Origin: Eriocheir sinensis
Lineage: Eukaryota > Arthropoda > Malacostraca > Decapoda > Varunidae
Direction of reading: 5' to 3'
DNA length: 64,000 bases
Assembly (NCBI RefSeq): GCF_024679095.1
Contig: NC_066517.1
Coordinates: forward strand, 17,251,600 to 17,315,599
The notes beneath the pieces are model-generated. The model did no database searches and had not been told where the DNA came from. It saw only the letters and a program-made list of their open reading frames with translations. The position numbers and the translations under genes were made by a program. Below are positions 12,309-22,998 of the stretch, piece after piece (position 1 is the stretch's first letter; every line of letters begins with the position of its first letter).

Positions 12309-12342
<34 letters not shown>
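12226..12342. repeat. (CTAT)n and (CA)n microsatellites
   Basis: CTAT units at 12226-12276 and (CA)n at 12308-12342, about 50 bp past the donor of the Wnt exon at 12394. Confidence 0.95.
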
Positions 12343-12343
<1 letters not shown>

Positions 12344-12393
12344 CCCCCCTCCCCCACTCACATCCCCCTCCCCCAAAACACACCCCCACTCAC

Positions 12394-12635
12394 CCTCCGT
12401 CAGGTCCGGCGTGAGGGCGGGGGCGCTGAGGAGGGATGAGCAGTTCCACCTTCGGGAGTGGAAGATCCTCTGGCAGTCGTGGACGGTGGTGGCGGCGGCG
12501 TAGGCGACGTGCGGCATCACCTCGACCTGGCCGCGGCAAGTGCGCGTCTGTCCCCTCGTGAACCCGTAGACCCGGCGAGCGTTCCTGCAGCTCCGGGAGT
12601 GTCCCCACCTCTCGTGCCCCCCGCGGTGCAGTGAT
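12394..12635 (-). CDS. Wnt11: Wnt ligand (Wnt11-type), internal N-terminal exon
   Basis: Encodes 80 full residues of the Wnt N-terminal helical domain, in phase with the exon at 7459-7691. Seen: cysteines at 16, 33, 54 and 65; CRNARRVYGFTRGQTRTC at 16-33; VMPHVAYAA at 39-47; CQRIFHSRRWNCSSL at 54-68 (the RWNCS Wnt hallmark, with an N-glycosylation sequon at Asn64); and APALTPDLTE at 71-80. The following split codon gives Gly, so the join reads DLTEG-TREQA, as in Wnt11 proteins. The acceptor is a strong pyrimidine tract ending CCGCCAG at 12636; the donor is G|GTGAGTG. The exon begins one base into a codon (phase 2), so a signal-peptide exon must lie above 12635. I did not find it. Wnt11 is preferred over other subfamilies from memory of family patterns. 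Confidence 0.9.
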
Positions 12636-12750
12636 CTGGCGGAGGAAGGGAAGGGAAGGGGCGTTAAAGCTACGGAGAGAAGGGGGAAAAGTTATGAGAG
12701 TAAAGAGTTAAAGTCGAGGAAATTAAGATAAGGTAGAGAGAAAAGGAAAG
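12636..12750. other. Intron flank upstream of the Wnt exon
   Basis: Reading on the minus strand, TTTAAC about 30 bp before the acceptor is a possible branch point, followed by a CCTTCC-rich pyrimidine tract. Confidence 0.5.
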
Positions 12751-12974
12751 GAAGTATTTTAAGACACCATCGCTTCTCACATCAACTATTTCTAAAGGTC
12801 AAAGAGGGGATCAATCTGCTTTTGATGAGTGTTTTTTAAGGTTCATGGCACAGAAGAAGGGTCAAACTACCACCAGGGTCATAAAACTACCCCTGGAAAG
12901 GCCTACAGCTCCTACGAAAGCCATGTCAAATAATTATGTGAACTTGGGCGACGAAATGTTTTAAAATACGACCC
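12751..12974 (-). mobile_element. Family A inverted-repeat element, full-length copy
   Basis: Reverse orientation of the consensus copy at 36411-36637. Ends GAAGTATTTTAAGACACC and ATGTTTTAAAATACGACC are imperfect inverted repeats. The interior carries the conserved CACCAGGGTCATAAAACTAC segment. It abuts the family C element almost base to base at 12975-12978. Confidence 0.82.
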
Positions 12975-12978
12975 ATTA

Positions 12979-13232
12979 TATCGTCACCTTCTTAAACAAA
13001 CCGCCTAAGTCAATATTTTCTACTTTACAGGACATCAAAAAAGAACTGTCATTATCTCATTCGGCTTAAGATTTAGGCGGAAATGAAAAGGCTAATTCTA
13101 GAACACTTAAACCCTGAATGACGAAGGCAGCTCTACAAAAACGGGCGTCACATGATAAAAAATTGGTGTAAACAAAAACCTGAAAATCGCTGAAAAATGA
13201 CTTAGGTGATTATTTTATGAGAGTGACGATAT
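12979..13232. mobile_element. Family C inverted-repeat element, copy 1
   Basis: About 254 bp with ends TATCGTCACCTTC and GAGTGACGATA as inverted repeats extending about 45 bp (AAACCGCCTAAGTCAATATT against AATGACTTAGGTGATTATTT). A second copy lies at 35376-35630. TA dinucleotides sit at both termini, so a Tc1/mariner-like origin is possible. Non-coding. Confidence 0.8.
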
Positions 13233-13689
13233 GGTGTCCTGCGAGGTCGAGAAAGTATAAGCAAATAGAGGAGGAAAGAGAGGACACTGGAGGGGAAGGG
13301 GAAGAAGAAAGGGAAGGGAAAGGAACAGGAGAAGGGGAAGGAGCAGGTCTCCACAAATTTAGTAATGCTCAACTTCTCATTCCCGTTGTTCGTCATCCTG
13401 TTTTCTATCCGCTTTCCGGAGATTTCCCCAAACACTGAGTTATTTAACACGAAGAGCAGTATTTCGGTGTTAGGAACGTGGAAAGATTAGTACGCACGGT
13501 CATGAATTTGGCGGATAAAGACGTGTTGTTTTGCCGTACAGAGCAGTGCTTTGTGTTATGGCTCCGCAGAAATGGTGTTAGGAAAATTAAGTACACACTG
13601 TCTTAACTTGGCCGGTGTTAGGGACGGAAAGGACTTTGTAAAACGTTAGATTAGACAGCAAGTACTTTTGATGACTCGGTCCATCACGC
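13233..13689. other. Unannotated sequence
   Basis: GA-rich at 13265-13340. Around 13455-13640 a weak direct duplication (GTGTTAGGAA..., GTGTTAGGGA...) is seen. No gene recognised. Confidence 0.4.
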
Positions 13690-13699
13690 GGGTCTGTAA

Positions 13700-13850
13700 T
13701 CAGCGGGGAACGGTCATGGTAAATCGTCATTTTGTCTAATTATGCCGTCAAGTATTTTAGCGAGTACGGCTGAGCGGCCTGTAATTATGGTATTTCTGTA
13801 TGTCTTCCTCTGTTGAAGACGGAAGTTATCTTGTACATCCTTCACTCAGC
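13700..13850 (-). pseudogene. Decayed non-LTR reverse-transcriptase fragment
   Basis: On the minus strand three short blocks in different frames line up in the order expected of the RT fingers region: ITSVFNRGRHTE, then NYRPLS (from AATTACAGGCCGCTCAGC), then VLAKILDGIIRQND. Family pattern: V.P.FKKG, NYRPIS, and S.VLAKILE.II. The frame changes between blocks show that it is broken. Too short and diverged to assign a clade. Confidence 0.6.
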
Positions 13851-14029
13851 AGGAACAAGGCGTAGTGTGGTGCTGCACCGCTAAAGGTTTATAAAAGGAA
13901 TTCACCAATGTAATAAAGATGATTTAAGAACATGAAAACGAGAGTCCTCAGTGAGCCTGCAGGGACCAGTTGGTGCAAACATTGTTGAGTAATCGGATTG
14001 GTTAAGAGGGTAAAGGGAGTACTGAGAGA

Positions 14030-14225
14030 GTGCTTACACTGGAAGATAATGATAGGGCCCGCAGCGATGGGTACAAGTTGGATATAATCAGGAGATCATC
14101 AAAGGATCAAGGAGACTGACATGAACAGACTGATTTAAAAACATGGTAGCCGATGATTGGAACAAAATATCAGAATTATGGTTAGTGTCAATAAAAGTGA
14201 AAGTTTTAAGAGAGGTTATATATTA
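14030..14225 (+). pseudogene. Decayed non-LTR element ORF2 C-terminal fragment
   Basis: Plus-strand blocks resemble the end of CR1/Jockey-like ORF2 proteins: LEDNDRARSDGYKLDIIRR at about 14039-14095, then after frame breaks VADDWNKISEL at 14146-14178, followed by a SVN-K-ESFK-like block in another frame at about 14180-14205. The family pattern is TRGH..KL, then V.D.WN.L, then SVNSFK. Orientation is opposite to the fragment at 13700-13850, so the two are separate events or an inversion. Confidence 0.58.
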
Positions 14226-15220
14226 TACTCTAGTTAGTAACATCACTTCTCTAAACACCCAATTCAGTCATCTCCTGTGTGTGGTATTTATAGCACACTC
14301 TATCTACATACATACATATACATTCTACTCACTGTGTCGTCCGTTGATGAATAATACATAAAACGAAACTCACACAACCACTTTAATATCCATCCCAAAC
14401 AGCTCTTATCGCCATGACGGACTGATCCCAATAACACCCGCGGCTCTTTCGTTATCTCGACAATAATAATATAAGATCCCCTTGATGCTGGCGATGGTGA
14501 TGGCGGTGGTGGTGCAAACATCATCATCGGCTTCCAGGCGATTAGCAACTGAGCCGGAGGTGATACTGAACTTTACAACTCTTTTAAATCAAGACGCTTC
14601 TGCATGACAAGGTCCGTCTGGCTGTAGGTAGTTGGCGTTACATCCTCTTTGGGGCGGATCTGATCTTCCTCCGTCTATTAACTTTATCGCGTGACTGAAG
14701 AATGTTGAGGTTAGGTTTTGCGGTCTTGGTTATCAGTTGTTTTGATAGACGGTGCTTCCAGTGGCGAGTTGGTGTCTTAATCTGTCCATTGGCCTATTAG
14801 GATTTTATTGAATGAGAGACGAGTGAGGGTTAGAGATAGAAAAGATAAAGGAAAAAAAGAAAAGGGAAGAAAAGGAAAGACAATAAGAAATGAAAGTAAA
14901 AAAGAAGCGTAAATAAGAGAAAAGAAGAGGAAAATAAAATACGAAAAGAGAGAGAAATAGAGAATAAAAGAACTCTTAAATAAAAGAAAAGAAGAGGAGA
15001 AAGAGAGAAGAAGGAAAGAGAAAAAAAATTCGAAAATCTAAAAGGATTTTGTGAGCGCATTGTCGGGCACGAGTGAACTCTTACATAAAAGCCAAGACGG
15101 CGAGGGATGAAGGTTATCTTAATGTATAGTTTATAATTATAGACTTGATTTGCTGGCTCGTCAAGTCCAGGGCGGAGATAGTGCAGTGTGACCCGCTCTT
15201 TGGTCCCTGGATAACGACTT
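14226..15220. other. Unannotated sequence with purine-rich block
   Basis: 14840-15040 is A/G-rich (GAAAAGAAGA-type) with no unit. The rest is unique. No gene recognised. Confidence 0.5.
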
Positions 15221-17577
15221 TTGGGCTCTGCAAGAATTAGGAGTTGTGGATTTTGCAAGAATGTGGATTTGTGGGTTTTGCAAGAACTCGGGGTTATTGG
15301 ATTTGCAGGAATTCGAACTTGTGTGTTTTGTGAGAATTCGGACTTGTGGGTTTTGCAAGAACTCGGGGTTATTGGATTTGCAGGAATTCGAACTTGTGTG
15401 TTTTGTGAGAATTCGGACTTGTGGGTTTTGTGAGAATTCGGACTTGTGGGTTTTGTGAGAATTCGAACTTGTGTGTTTTGTGAGAATTCGGACTTGTGGG
15501 TTTTGTGAGAATTCGGACTTGTGGGTTTTGTGAGAATTCGGACTTGTGATTTTTGTGAGAATTCGGACTTGTGGGTTTTGTGAGAGTTCGGACTTGTGGG
15601 TTTTGTGGGGACTTGTGGGTTTTGTGAGAATTCGGACTTGTGTGTTTTGTGAGAATTCGGACTTGTGGGTTTTGTGAGAATTCGGACTTGTGGGTTTTGT
15701 GAGAATTCGGACTTGTGGGTTTTGTGAGAATTCGGACTTGTGGGTTTTGTGAGAATTCGGACTTGTGGGTTTTGTGAGAATTCGGACTTGTGGGTTTTGT
15801 GAGAATTCGGACTTGTGTGTTTTGTGAGAATTCGGACTTGTGGGTTTTGTGAGAATTCGGACTTGTGGGTTTTGTGAGAATTCGGACTTGTGGGTTTTGT
15901 GAGAATTCGGACTTGTGTGTTTTGTGATAATTCGGACTTGTGGGTTTTGTGAGAATTCGGACTTGTGGGTTTTGTGAGAGTTCGGACTTGTGGGTTTTGT
16001 GAGAATTCGGACTTGTGGGTTTTGTGAGAATTCGGACTTGTGGGTTTTGTGAGAATTCGGACTTGTGGGTTTTGTGAGAATTCGGACTTGTGGGTTTTGT
16101 GAGAATTCGGACTTGTGGGTTTTGTGAGAGTTCGGACTTGTGGGTTTTGTGAGAATTCGGACTTGTGGGTTTTGTGAGAATTCGAACTTGTGGGTTTTGT
16201 GAGAATTCGGACTTGTGGGTTTTGCAGGAATTCGGACTTGTGGGTTTTGCAGGAATTCGGACTTGTGGGTTTTGTGAGAATTCGGACTTGCGTGTTTTGT
16301 GAGAATTCGGACTTGTGGGTTTTGTGAGAATTCGGACTTGTGGGTTTTGCGAGAATTCGGACTTGCGTGTTTTGTGAGAATTCGAACTTACGTGTTTTGT
16401 GAGAATTCGGACTTGTGGGTTTTGTGAGAATTCGGACTTGCGTGTTTTGTGAGAATTCGAACTTACGTGTTTTGTGAGAATTCGGACTTGTGGGTTTTGC
16501 GAGAATTCGGACTTGTGGGTTTTGTGAGAATTCGGACTTGTGGGTTTTGTGAGAATTCGGACTTGTGGGTTTTGTGAGAATTCGGACTTGTGGGTTTTGC
16601 GAGAATTCGGACTTGTGGGTTTTGCGAGAATTCGGACATGTGTGTTTATAGAGAATTCGGACTTGTGGGTTTTGCTAGCATTCGGACTTGTGGGTTTTGT
16701 GAGAATTCGGACTTGTGGGTTTTGTGAGAATTCGGACTTGTGTGTTTTGCGAGAATTCGGACTTGCGTGTTTTGTGAGAATTCGGACTTGTGGGTTTTGT
16801 GAGAATTCGGACTTGTGGGTTTTGTGAGAATTCGGACTTGTGGGTTTTGCGAGAATTCGGACTTGTGGGTTTTGCGAGAATTCGGACTTGTGGGTTTTGT
16901 GAGAATTCGGACTTGTGTGTTTTGCGAGAATTCGGACTTGTGGGTTTTGTGAGAATTCGGACTTGTGGGTTTTGTGAGAATTCGGACTTGTGGGTTTTGT
17001 GAGAATTCGGACTTGTGTGTTTTGCGAGAATTCGGACTTGTGGGTTTTGTGAGAATTCGGACTTGTGGGTTTTGTGAGAATTTGGACTTGTGGGTTTTGC
17101 AGGAATTCGGACTTGTGGGTTTTGCGAGAATTCGGACTTGTGGGTTTTGCAGGAATTCGGACTTGTGGGTTTTGCAGGAATTCGGACTTGTGGGTTTTGC
17201 AGGAATTCGGACTTGTGGGTTTTGCGAGAATTCGGACTTGTGGGTTTTGCAGGAATTCGGACTTGTGGGTTTTGCGAGAATTCGGACTTGTGGGTTTTGC
17301 AGGAATTCGGACTTGTGGGTTTTGCGAGAATTCGGACTTGTGGGTTTTGCAGGAATTCGGACTTGTGGGTTTTGCAGGAATTCGGACTTGTGGGTTTTGC
17401 AGGAATTCGGACTTGTGGGTTTTGCAGGAATTCGGACTTGTGGGTTTTGCAGGAATTCGGACTTGTGGGTTTTGCGAGAATTCGGACTTGTGGGTTTTGC
17501 AGGAATTCGGACTTGTGGGTTTTGCAGGAATTCGGACTTGTGGGTTTTGCAGGAATTCGGACTTGTGGGTTTTGGAG
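15221..17577. repeat. 25-bp minisatellite, about 94 copies
   Basis: The unit is GAATTCGGACTTGTGGGTTT plus TGTGA; nearly every unit carries an EcoRI site. Left-end units (to about 15400) are diverged (CAAGAACTCGGGGTTATTG). The centre is dominated by TTTTGTGAGAATTC and the right end (17095-17577) by TTTTGCAGGAATTC and TTTTGCGAGAATTC variants. Because three units make 75 bp and no unit phase contains a stop, a 754-codon frame stays open on the minus strand and shorter ones on the plus strand. There is no evidence of translation. Confidence 0.98.
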
Positions 17578-17644
17578 GATTGTGGACTTGCGTTTTGATG
17601 CCTTTTATGTTTCCTTTTTCTCCACGTTTGCAATCGTCTTTTTC

Positions 17645-17740
17645 AACAACTCTATTCAGGAGCAGTAAGTAGCGGGCATTTTTTTCATTATTTTTTTTTC
17701 ACGCCCTTGAAATGTCTCCTCTTCTGTAAATGAAAAAAAA
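17645..17740 (+). repeat. Family B short interspersed element
   Basis: CTATTCAGGAGCAGTAAGTA, GCGGGC, a T-rich spacer, then ACGCCCTTGAAATGTCTCCT. It begins about 65 bp after the minisatellite. Confidence 0.8.
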
Positions 17741-17784
17741 AATAGGCAGAATTGGAAAGTAATGGGGTTATCATGTGTGTTTCT

Positions 17785-17915
17785 TTTCCACGTTTAAGGT
17801 ACAGAAATATTGTCACACCAGACCAGACCAGACCAAACCAGGGTCATAAACTACCACTGGAAATGCAACCCCCGCGACTCGTACGAAAGCCTGGTTGAAT
17901 ATGTGTCTTTTCCAT
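17785..17915 (-). repeat. Family A element, partial
   Basis: Contains CCAGGGTCATAAACTACC and TCGTACGAAAGCCTGGTTGA in the family order. A short ACCAG pentamer expansion (17818-17840) lies in the element. Confidence 0.7.
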
Positions 17916-18549
17916 GATGGTCCTTTGTCTTTAACGTTATGTATTTACTCGACGTGTTTAAGTGAGAAGTTTATCTGTTTACTTAATATATATCCTGAAC
18001 ACATTACACACATTATCCCGTCGCTTCTTATTTCTTTTATCGAATATCCTTTGTTGACAGTGATCTTTTAAAGGTTTTGCATCTCCTGACAACACTCCTG
18101 AACGCTTCCATTATAATATATTTGTATCTCTCTTCTTCTTCTTCTCCTCGTCATTTATACATTGATTTAGACGCGGTAATTTCACGGTAAAGGTAATAAA
18201 CTTCAAAGTCAACGCCGCCATGATTTTTTTTCCACTTTTTCCTTACCCGGCGCCGGAAAATTACTCGTCCGTCTCTTTTATTATTTATATCATTCTTACC
18301 TGACTCGATTTTCCCCACCACTCTCGTTTGTATTTTCCTTTCTTCTTTTACTTTCGTGTATCAGAATAATAGATTGTGCTCGCAGTTGCCTCGTAAAAGT
18401 TTCTCATCCTTCTCACTCTTTACTTTGTTTTTTCCATGCTTCAAAATTAACATTATATCTTACTGTTGCTCTGCGTCTTTTGTTGTCCATCTTCCACCGC
18501 CTCTAATTTCTTTGGCTTTATTTTCTTTCGTTCTCTTATCTTCGTTTTT
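17916..18549. other. Unannotated AT-rich sequence
   Basis: No gene or repeat recognised. Confidence 0.4.
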
Positions 18550-18700
18550 CTCCTTCTTCACGGTGCAGAAACTTTGTCGAAGTGCCACCAGGGACATAAT
18601 ATAACTATCCAAGGAAACGCCCACAAATCCTGCGAAAGCCTTGTTGAATGCATGTGCTCGGGTGTGGAAAGGTTGAAGAATACTCAAGTCTCATAGGGCG
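18550..18700 (-). repeat. Family A element, partial and diverged
   Basis: Carries CACGGTGCAGAAACTTTGTC, GCCACCAGGGACATAAT and TGCGAAAGCCTTGTTGAATG in the minus-oriented family order. Confidence 0.65.
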
Positions 18701-18804
18701 CCTTGGCTGAGTCGCCTTGAGCTTGCGTGAAGGTAAATAAGGGAGGGATTTCGCCTTCAGTTACTCCTTATATATTTATCTTTGTATTTATTTGTACAAG
18801 ACAA

Positions 18805-19026
18805 GGCCGTATTACTAAACATTTCGTCGCCCAAGTTCACATATTTGACAAGGCTTTCGATGGAGTTGTGGGCATATCCAGGAGTAGTTTTATGATCCTG
18901 GTGGTAGTTTGACCCTTCTTCTGTACCGTGAACCTAAAGAAACATGCATTACAGCCCGATTGATCCCCTCTTTGACCTTTAGAAATAGTTGATGTGAGGA
19001 GCGAAAGTGTCTTAAAATACCGAGGT
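18805..19026 (+). mobile_element. Family A inverted-repeat element, full-length copy
   Basis: About 222 bp, from GGCCGTATTACTAAACATTT to GTGTCTTAAAATACCGAGG. The ends are imperfect inverted repeats. Internal landmarks GACAAGGCTTTCG and TTCTGTACCGTGAACCT are present. Non-coding. Confidence 0.83.
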
Positions 19027-19437
19027 CAGAGCGCGCACAGGTGTATTAGGTAAGAAAGTGCCAGGGATTTACGTCAATACCACGAAAAAAAGAAGAGGAT
19101 TTTACTTCGTCTTACTCTTTTTTTTTTTTTACTTATCCATGTATTCAGTATTTTTTTTATTCATTTTCTTTTACGATGTTATTCTAGTAAGGGGAAGTAG
19201 TGACGCTGGTATGGTAACGATGCCGCGGAACAGGCGTGAAGGCAGCATAGGCGGCGGTATCGGCTTGATCACGATAATACCAGTGGGCGCCTTCACCAGG
19301 AGTATAATTACGTACTCACTAATGGACGCGGCGGTAACTATTTTTTCCTGTTCATTTGCCTCCACGTCCGCCCCGCCGACCACTCGATCAGGGAGGCACG
19401 TCAGAGGGAGGAGGAGTCAAGTACACACAGACCAGAC
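19027..19437. other. Unannotated sequence
   Basis: T runs near 19120-19160, otherwise unique. The frame 19058-19459 shows no family motif. Confidence 0.4.
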
Positions 19438-19930
19438 AAGTATTCAGGCAAGAACGTAATCAAGCAAATAAACAAAGAAGCGAGCAAGCAATCAAGCAGG
19501 CACGCACGTTAGGAGGTAGGCAAAGTGAGCAGGTGAGAAAGCAATCAAACCAAAAAACAATCAGGCACGCAAGTAATCAGGCAAGAACGTAATCAAGCAA
19601 ATAAACAAAGAAGTGAGCAAGGAATCAAGCAGGCACGCACGTTAGGAGGTAGGCAAAGAAGTAATCAAAAGTGAGAAAGCAATCAAACCAATCAACAAGC
19701 ACGCACGCAAGTAGTCAGGCGAGAACGTAGTCAAGCAAGTAAGCAAAGAGATGAGCAAGCAACCAAGCAAGAAACCAAACACATGAGCAAGTAGATAAAG
19801 AAGTAATCAAGCCAATAAACAAACAGGAAAGAAAGCCAGTTAAAAAAAGCAAGTCGGTCAAGAATGCAAGCAACACGTTTAGAGGTAATAAGCAAGCATT
19901 CAAGCAAGGAGAAAACAAACAAGTCATTCC
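19438..19930. repeat. CAAG/AATC-rich array, period about 135 bp
   Basis: Landmark GCAAGAACGTAATCAAGCAA recurs at 19448 and 19581, and as a variant at 19719. Within units, short degenerate AAGCAA/AATCAA repeats are visible. Confidence 0.85.
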
Positions 19931-19984
19931 TGCCAGCAATTTTAGGAATCTTCACTCACTCAAACTTCTTTTCTTCTCTTTTGG

Positions 19985-20275
19985 GAGGAGGAGGAAGAGG
20001 AGAAAGAAGAAGAGAAGGAGGAGGAAGAGGAGAAAGAAGAAGAGAAGGAGGAGGAAGAGGAGAAAGAAGAAGATAAGGAGGAGGAAGAGGAGAAAGAAGA
20101 AGAGAAGGAGGAGGAAGAGGAGAAAGAAGAAGATAAGGAGGAGGAAGAGGAGAAAGAAGAAGATAAGGAGGAGGAAGAGGAGAAAGAAGAAGAGAAGGAG
20201 AAGGAGGAGAGGTGGAGGAAGAGGAGGAGGAGGAGGAGGAGGAGGAGGAGGGAGGAAGAAAAGGAGGAGGAGGAT
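19985..20275. repeat. 30-bp purine minisatellite
   Basis: Unit GAGGAGGAAGAGGAGAAAGA + AGAAGAGAAG, about seven copies, followed by (GGA)n to 20252. Pure purine on the plus strand for nearly 290 bp. Confidence 0.95.
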
Positions 20276-20512
20276 TTGAAATTAGGAAAAAAAAACAAGG
20301 AATAAAAAGTGGCTCTCCTCTTTCCGAGTTTCAGTTTTCTCTTGTTCCTGTTATTCATTTTATTTTATCATTTTCACATTTTCAAACCCACATTCAGCAA
20401 CATAATCGCCACTATCCCTTCACAAGTCTCTATAATTTCTCCATCACCACCTCCGGATAACCGTCTCATTATATTGTTTTTGCTATTTTCCAGTTATATT
20501 TCATTTATCTGC

Positions 20513-20513
<1 letters not shown>

Positions 20514-20570
<57 letters not shown>
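20514..20570. repeat. (GT)n microsatellite
   Basis: About 28 GT units. Confidence 0.97.
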
Positions 20571-20572
<2 letters not shown>

Positions 20573-20715
20573 CAAGTCAAGTAAAACGTACGTAATTCCC
20601 TTCCTAAGTACAATTCAAACATGCGCATTATATATTTTTTTTCCATTCGCATCGCATTCCTTACTTTCTTGCTCCCCTGCCTTGATTCACCAGAATAAAC
20701 GTAACGAGATTTTTT

Positions 20716-20717
<2 letters not shown>

Positions 20718-20783
<66 letters not shown>
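20718..20783. repeat. (GT)n microsatellite
   Basis: About 32 GT units, followed by the first units of the 146-bp array. Confidence 0.97.
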
Positions 20784-20785
<2 letters not shown>

Positions 20786-20829
20786 CAGCCATTCAACAAC
20801 ACATAAGTAACTTTCTTCATATCTATTAC

Positions 20830-22010
20830 AGCTTTTCTTTAACATGTGTATTGTATTTCCCCTTCGCATCAATCAACTCTTTTTCTCTCCCTCAATCCAC
20901 TCGAACAAACCCTAATTTTGATCTCTTCTCTTCCAACAGGTTTACGCATCTCTATTGTCCGCGTGTCCACTCGGTTGTTTGTATTAGATTTTTTTTTTTT
21001 TTCGTATCAGTCAACCCTCTTTTCTCTCCCTCAATCCACTCGAACAAACCCTAATTTTAATCTTCCTTCTTTTCCAACAGTTTTACACATCATGGACGTA
21101 TATATATCCTACACTCAGTCATTTGTATTATATTTTTCCTTTTTATCCATCAATTCTCTCTTCTCTCCTTCCTCCCTCGGTCCACTCGAACAAACCCTAA
21201 TTTTAATCTTTCTTCATTTCCAACAGTTTTACACATCATGGACGTGTATATATATCCTACACTCAGTCATTTGTATTATATTTTTCCTTTTTATCCATCA
21301 ATTCTCTCTTCTCTCCTTCCTCCCTCAGTCCACTCGAACAAACCATAATTTTAATATTTCTTCCATCATGGACGTATATATATCCTACACTCAGTCATTT
21401 GTATTATATTTTTCCTTTTATCCATCCATCATGGACGTGTATATATATCCTACACTCAGTCATTTGTATTATATTTTTCCTTTTTATCCATCAATTCTCT
21501 CTTCTCTCCTTCCTCCCTCAGTCCACTCGAACAAACCTTAATTCTAATCGTTCTTCTTTTCCAACAGTTTTACACATCATGGACGTGTATATATATCCTA
21601 CACTCAGTCATTTGTATTATATTTTTCCTTTTTATCCATCAATTCTCTCTTCTCTCCTTCCTCCCTCGGTCCACTCGAACAAACCCTAATTCTAATCTTC
21701 CTTCTTTTCCAACAGTTTTACACATCATGGACGTATATATATCCTACACTCAGTCATTTGTATTATATTTTTCCTTTTTATCCATCAATTCTCTCTTCTC
21801 TCCTTCCTCCCTCGGTCCACTCGAACAAACCCTAATTTTAATCTTTCTTCTTTTCCAGCAGTTTTACACATCATGCACTTATCCTACACTCGATTATTTG
21901 TATTATATTTTTCCTTCTTATCCATCAATTCTCTCTTATCTCCCTCCTCTCTCTTCATGCACTCGAAGAAACCCAAATTTTAATATTTCTCTTCTTCTCT
22001 GCCAACTGGT
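20830..22010. repeat. Tandem array, period about 146 bp, eight units
   Basis: Landmark TCGAACAAAC recurs at 20901, 21040, 21186, 21334, 21527, 21675 and 21821, with a variant at 21963. Spacings are 139-148 except one of 193, where a 47-bp piece (ATCATGGACGTATATATATC...) is duplicated inside a unit at 21365-21435. Units contain CTTTTCCAACAG, which looks like a splice acceptor. No coding exon follows it. Confidence 0.95.
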
Positions 22011-22310
22011 TTACGCATCTCTGGTTTTATGTCCTCCGCTCATTGGACAGGTGAATTGGAGTCCTCCCCGCCGCCCGTCCAATTACCCGATGGCAGATAA
22101 GTCAAGGTGTGCAAATTCTGCCTGTTAATCTATCGCCCTTTTCATCTTCATCACATTTTTAAGTCTTTGCAGTGTGGTGGCGGTGCATTGGAATGAGTCG
22201 GTTGTAGGTCGTGGGTGTTAAGTTTGCGTTGTGCGGGACTAAGGTTGGTAACTTGGTACTCTCAGACGCCTCCGACTAATTCCAAAAGGCCGAAAGGGAG
22301 ACGAGTCGGG
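22011..22310. other. Unannotated unique sequence
   Basis: No gene recognised. Confidence 0.4.
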
Positions 22311-22467
22311 TTCTAAAGAGTGTTTTTATCGGTTCATGCTACAGAGGAGTGATCAGACTATTACCAAGCTCATGAAACTACCCATGGAAATGCCCCACTC
22401 TCCTTCGAAATCCTTATCAGTTGTGTGTGTGTAAGACCCGGGAAGTTTAAGACTATGACCTTACACC
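22311..22467 (-). repeat. Family A element, partial
   Basis: Contains GAGTGTTTTTATCGGTTCAT, CCAAGCTCATGAAACTACCC and TCGAAATCCTTATCA in minus orientation. Confidence 0.75.
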
Positions 22468-22659
22468 CGTTTATTAAAGCATATCACTTAACGTGCCACG
22501 GGCTTAAGGCTTTTAAGTTCTGGTTTTAAAATTAACGCCTTGCCATTACTCTATTTTTTTCTCTCGTGGAATGTGCCAACTTTAAATCACACTCATTTGT
22601 CGAACTGGGTAACTCGGCTATCTTTTATGAGCCCTAAGTTTTGCGTTTAGTCTGACGTC
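22468..22659. other. Unannotated sequence
   Basis: No feature recognised. Confidence 0.4.
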
Positions 22660-22998
22660 TTTTTTTTTTTTACATGTGGCCTAAAGCGCCGGTAGGCTAT
22701 TACACTGGGGCCTGATGGTCGGCCCGAGCCCGTCATGGTGCAGGAAACTGTTTATAGTGGCGCCATTATTATTGGCTCATGCTGCCCCCCGGAGCTCATT
22801 CTTGATTTCACTTGCGCTGTAGAGTTTCATCTAGAGTCCAGGTTGATGGGTGGTCTTCAGGACAGCATGTGGGTAGTCTTAGGCCACTCGGCGGTGACTG
22901 AAAAATCCCAGGTGGTTAGCGGCGGATTCGAACCCGCATCATGGACTGCGCGGTGGAATGTGGGGCCGGCACACTAACCACTCAGCCATCGCCTCCAC
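22660..22998 (-). mobile_element. tRNA-derived SINE, copy 1
   Basis: On the minus strand it begins with a tRNA-like head: box A TGGCTGAGTGGTTAGTGTG and box B GGTTCGAATCC, the internal RNA polymerase III promoter. A conserved body follows (CACCGCCGAGTGGCC, ATGCTGTCCTGAAGACCACC, GGGCAGCATGAGCC) and then an A tail, seen as the T run at 22660-22671. Sister copies lie at 27646-27980 and 28331-28665. Non-autonomous; it needs a partner reverse transcriptase. Confidence 0.88.

Noticed and set aside
12390..12608. Alternative minus-strand frame over the upstream Wnt exon
   Set aside because: Only the frame containing RWNCS matches a family and joins the next exon in phase.
15369..17633. 754-codon minus-strand frame as a repeat protein
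   Set aside because: It is the translation of a 25-bp minisatellite with no stop in any minus register. There is no signal, domain or splice support.
20494..20872. Poly Cys-Val and His-Thr frames
   Set aside because: Direct translations of (GT)n and (CA)n microsatellites.
21000..22010. Repeated exons behind CTTTTCCAACAG acceptor-like words
   Set aside because: The word is part of a 146-bp tandem unit and is followed by short AT-rich text with no donor or conserved frame.
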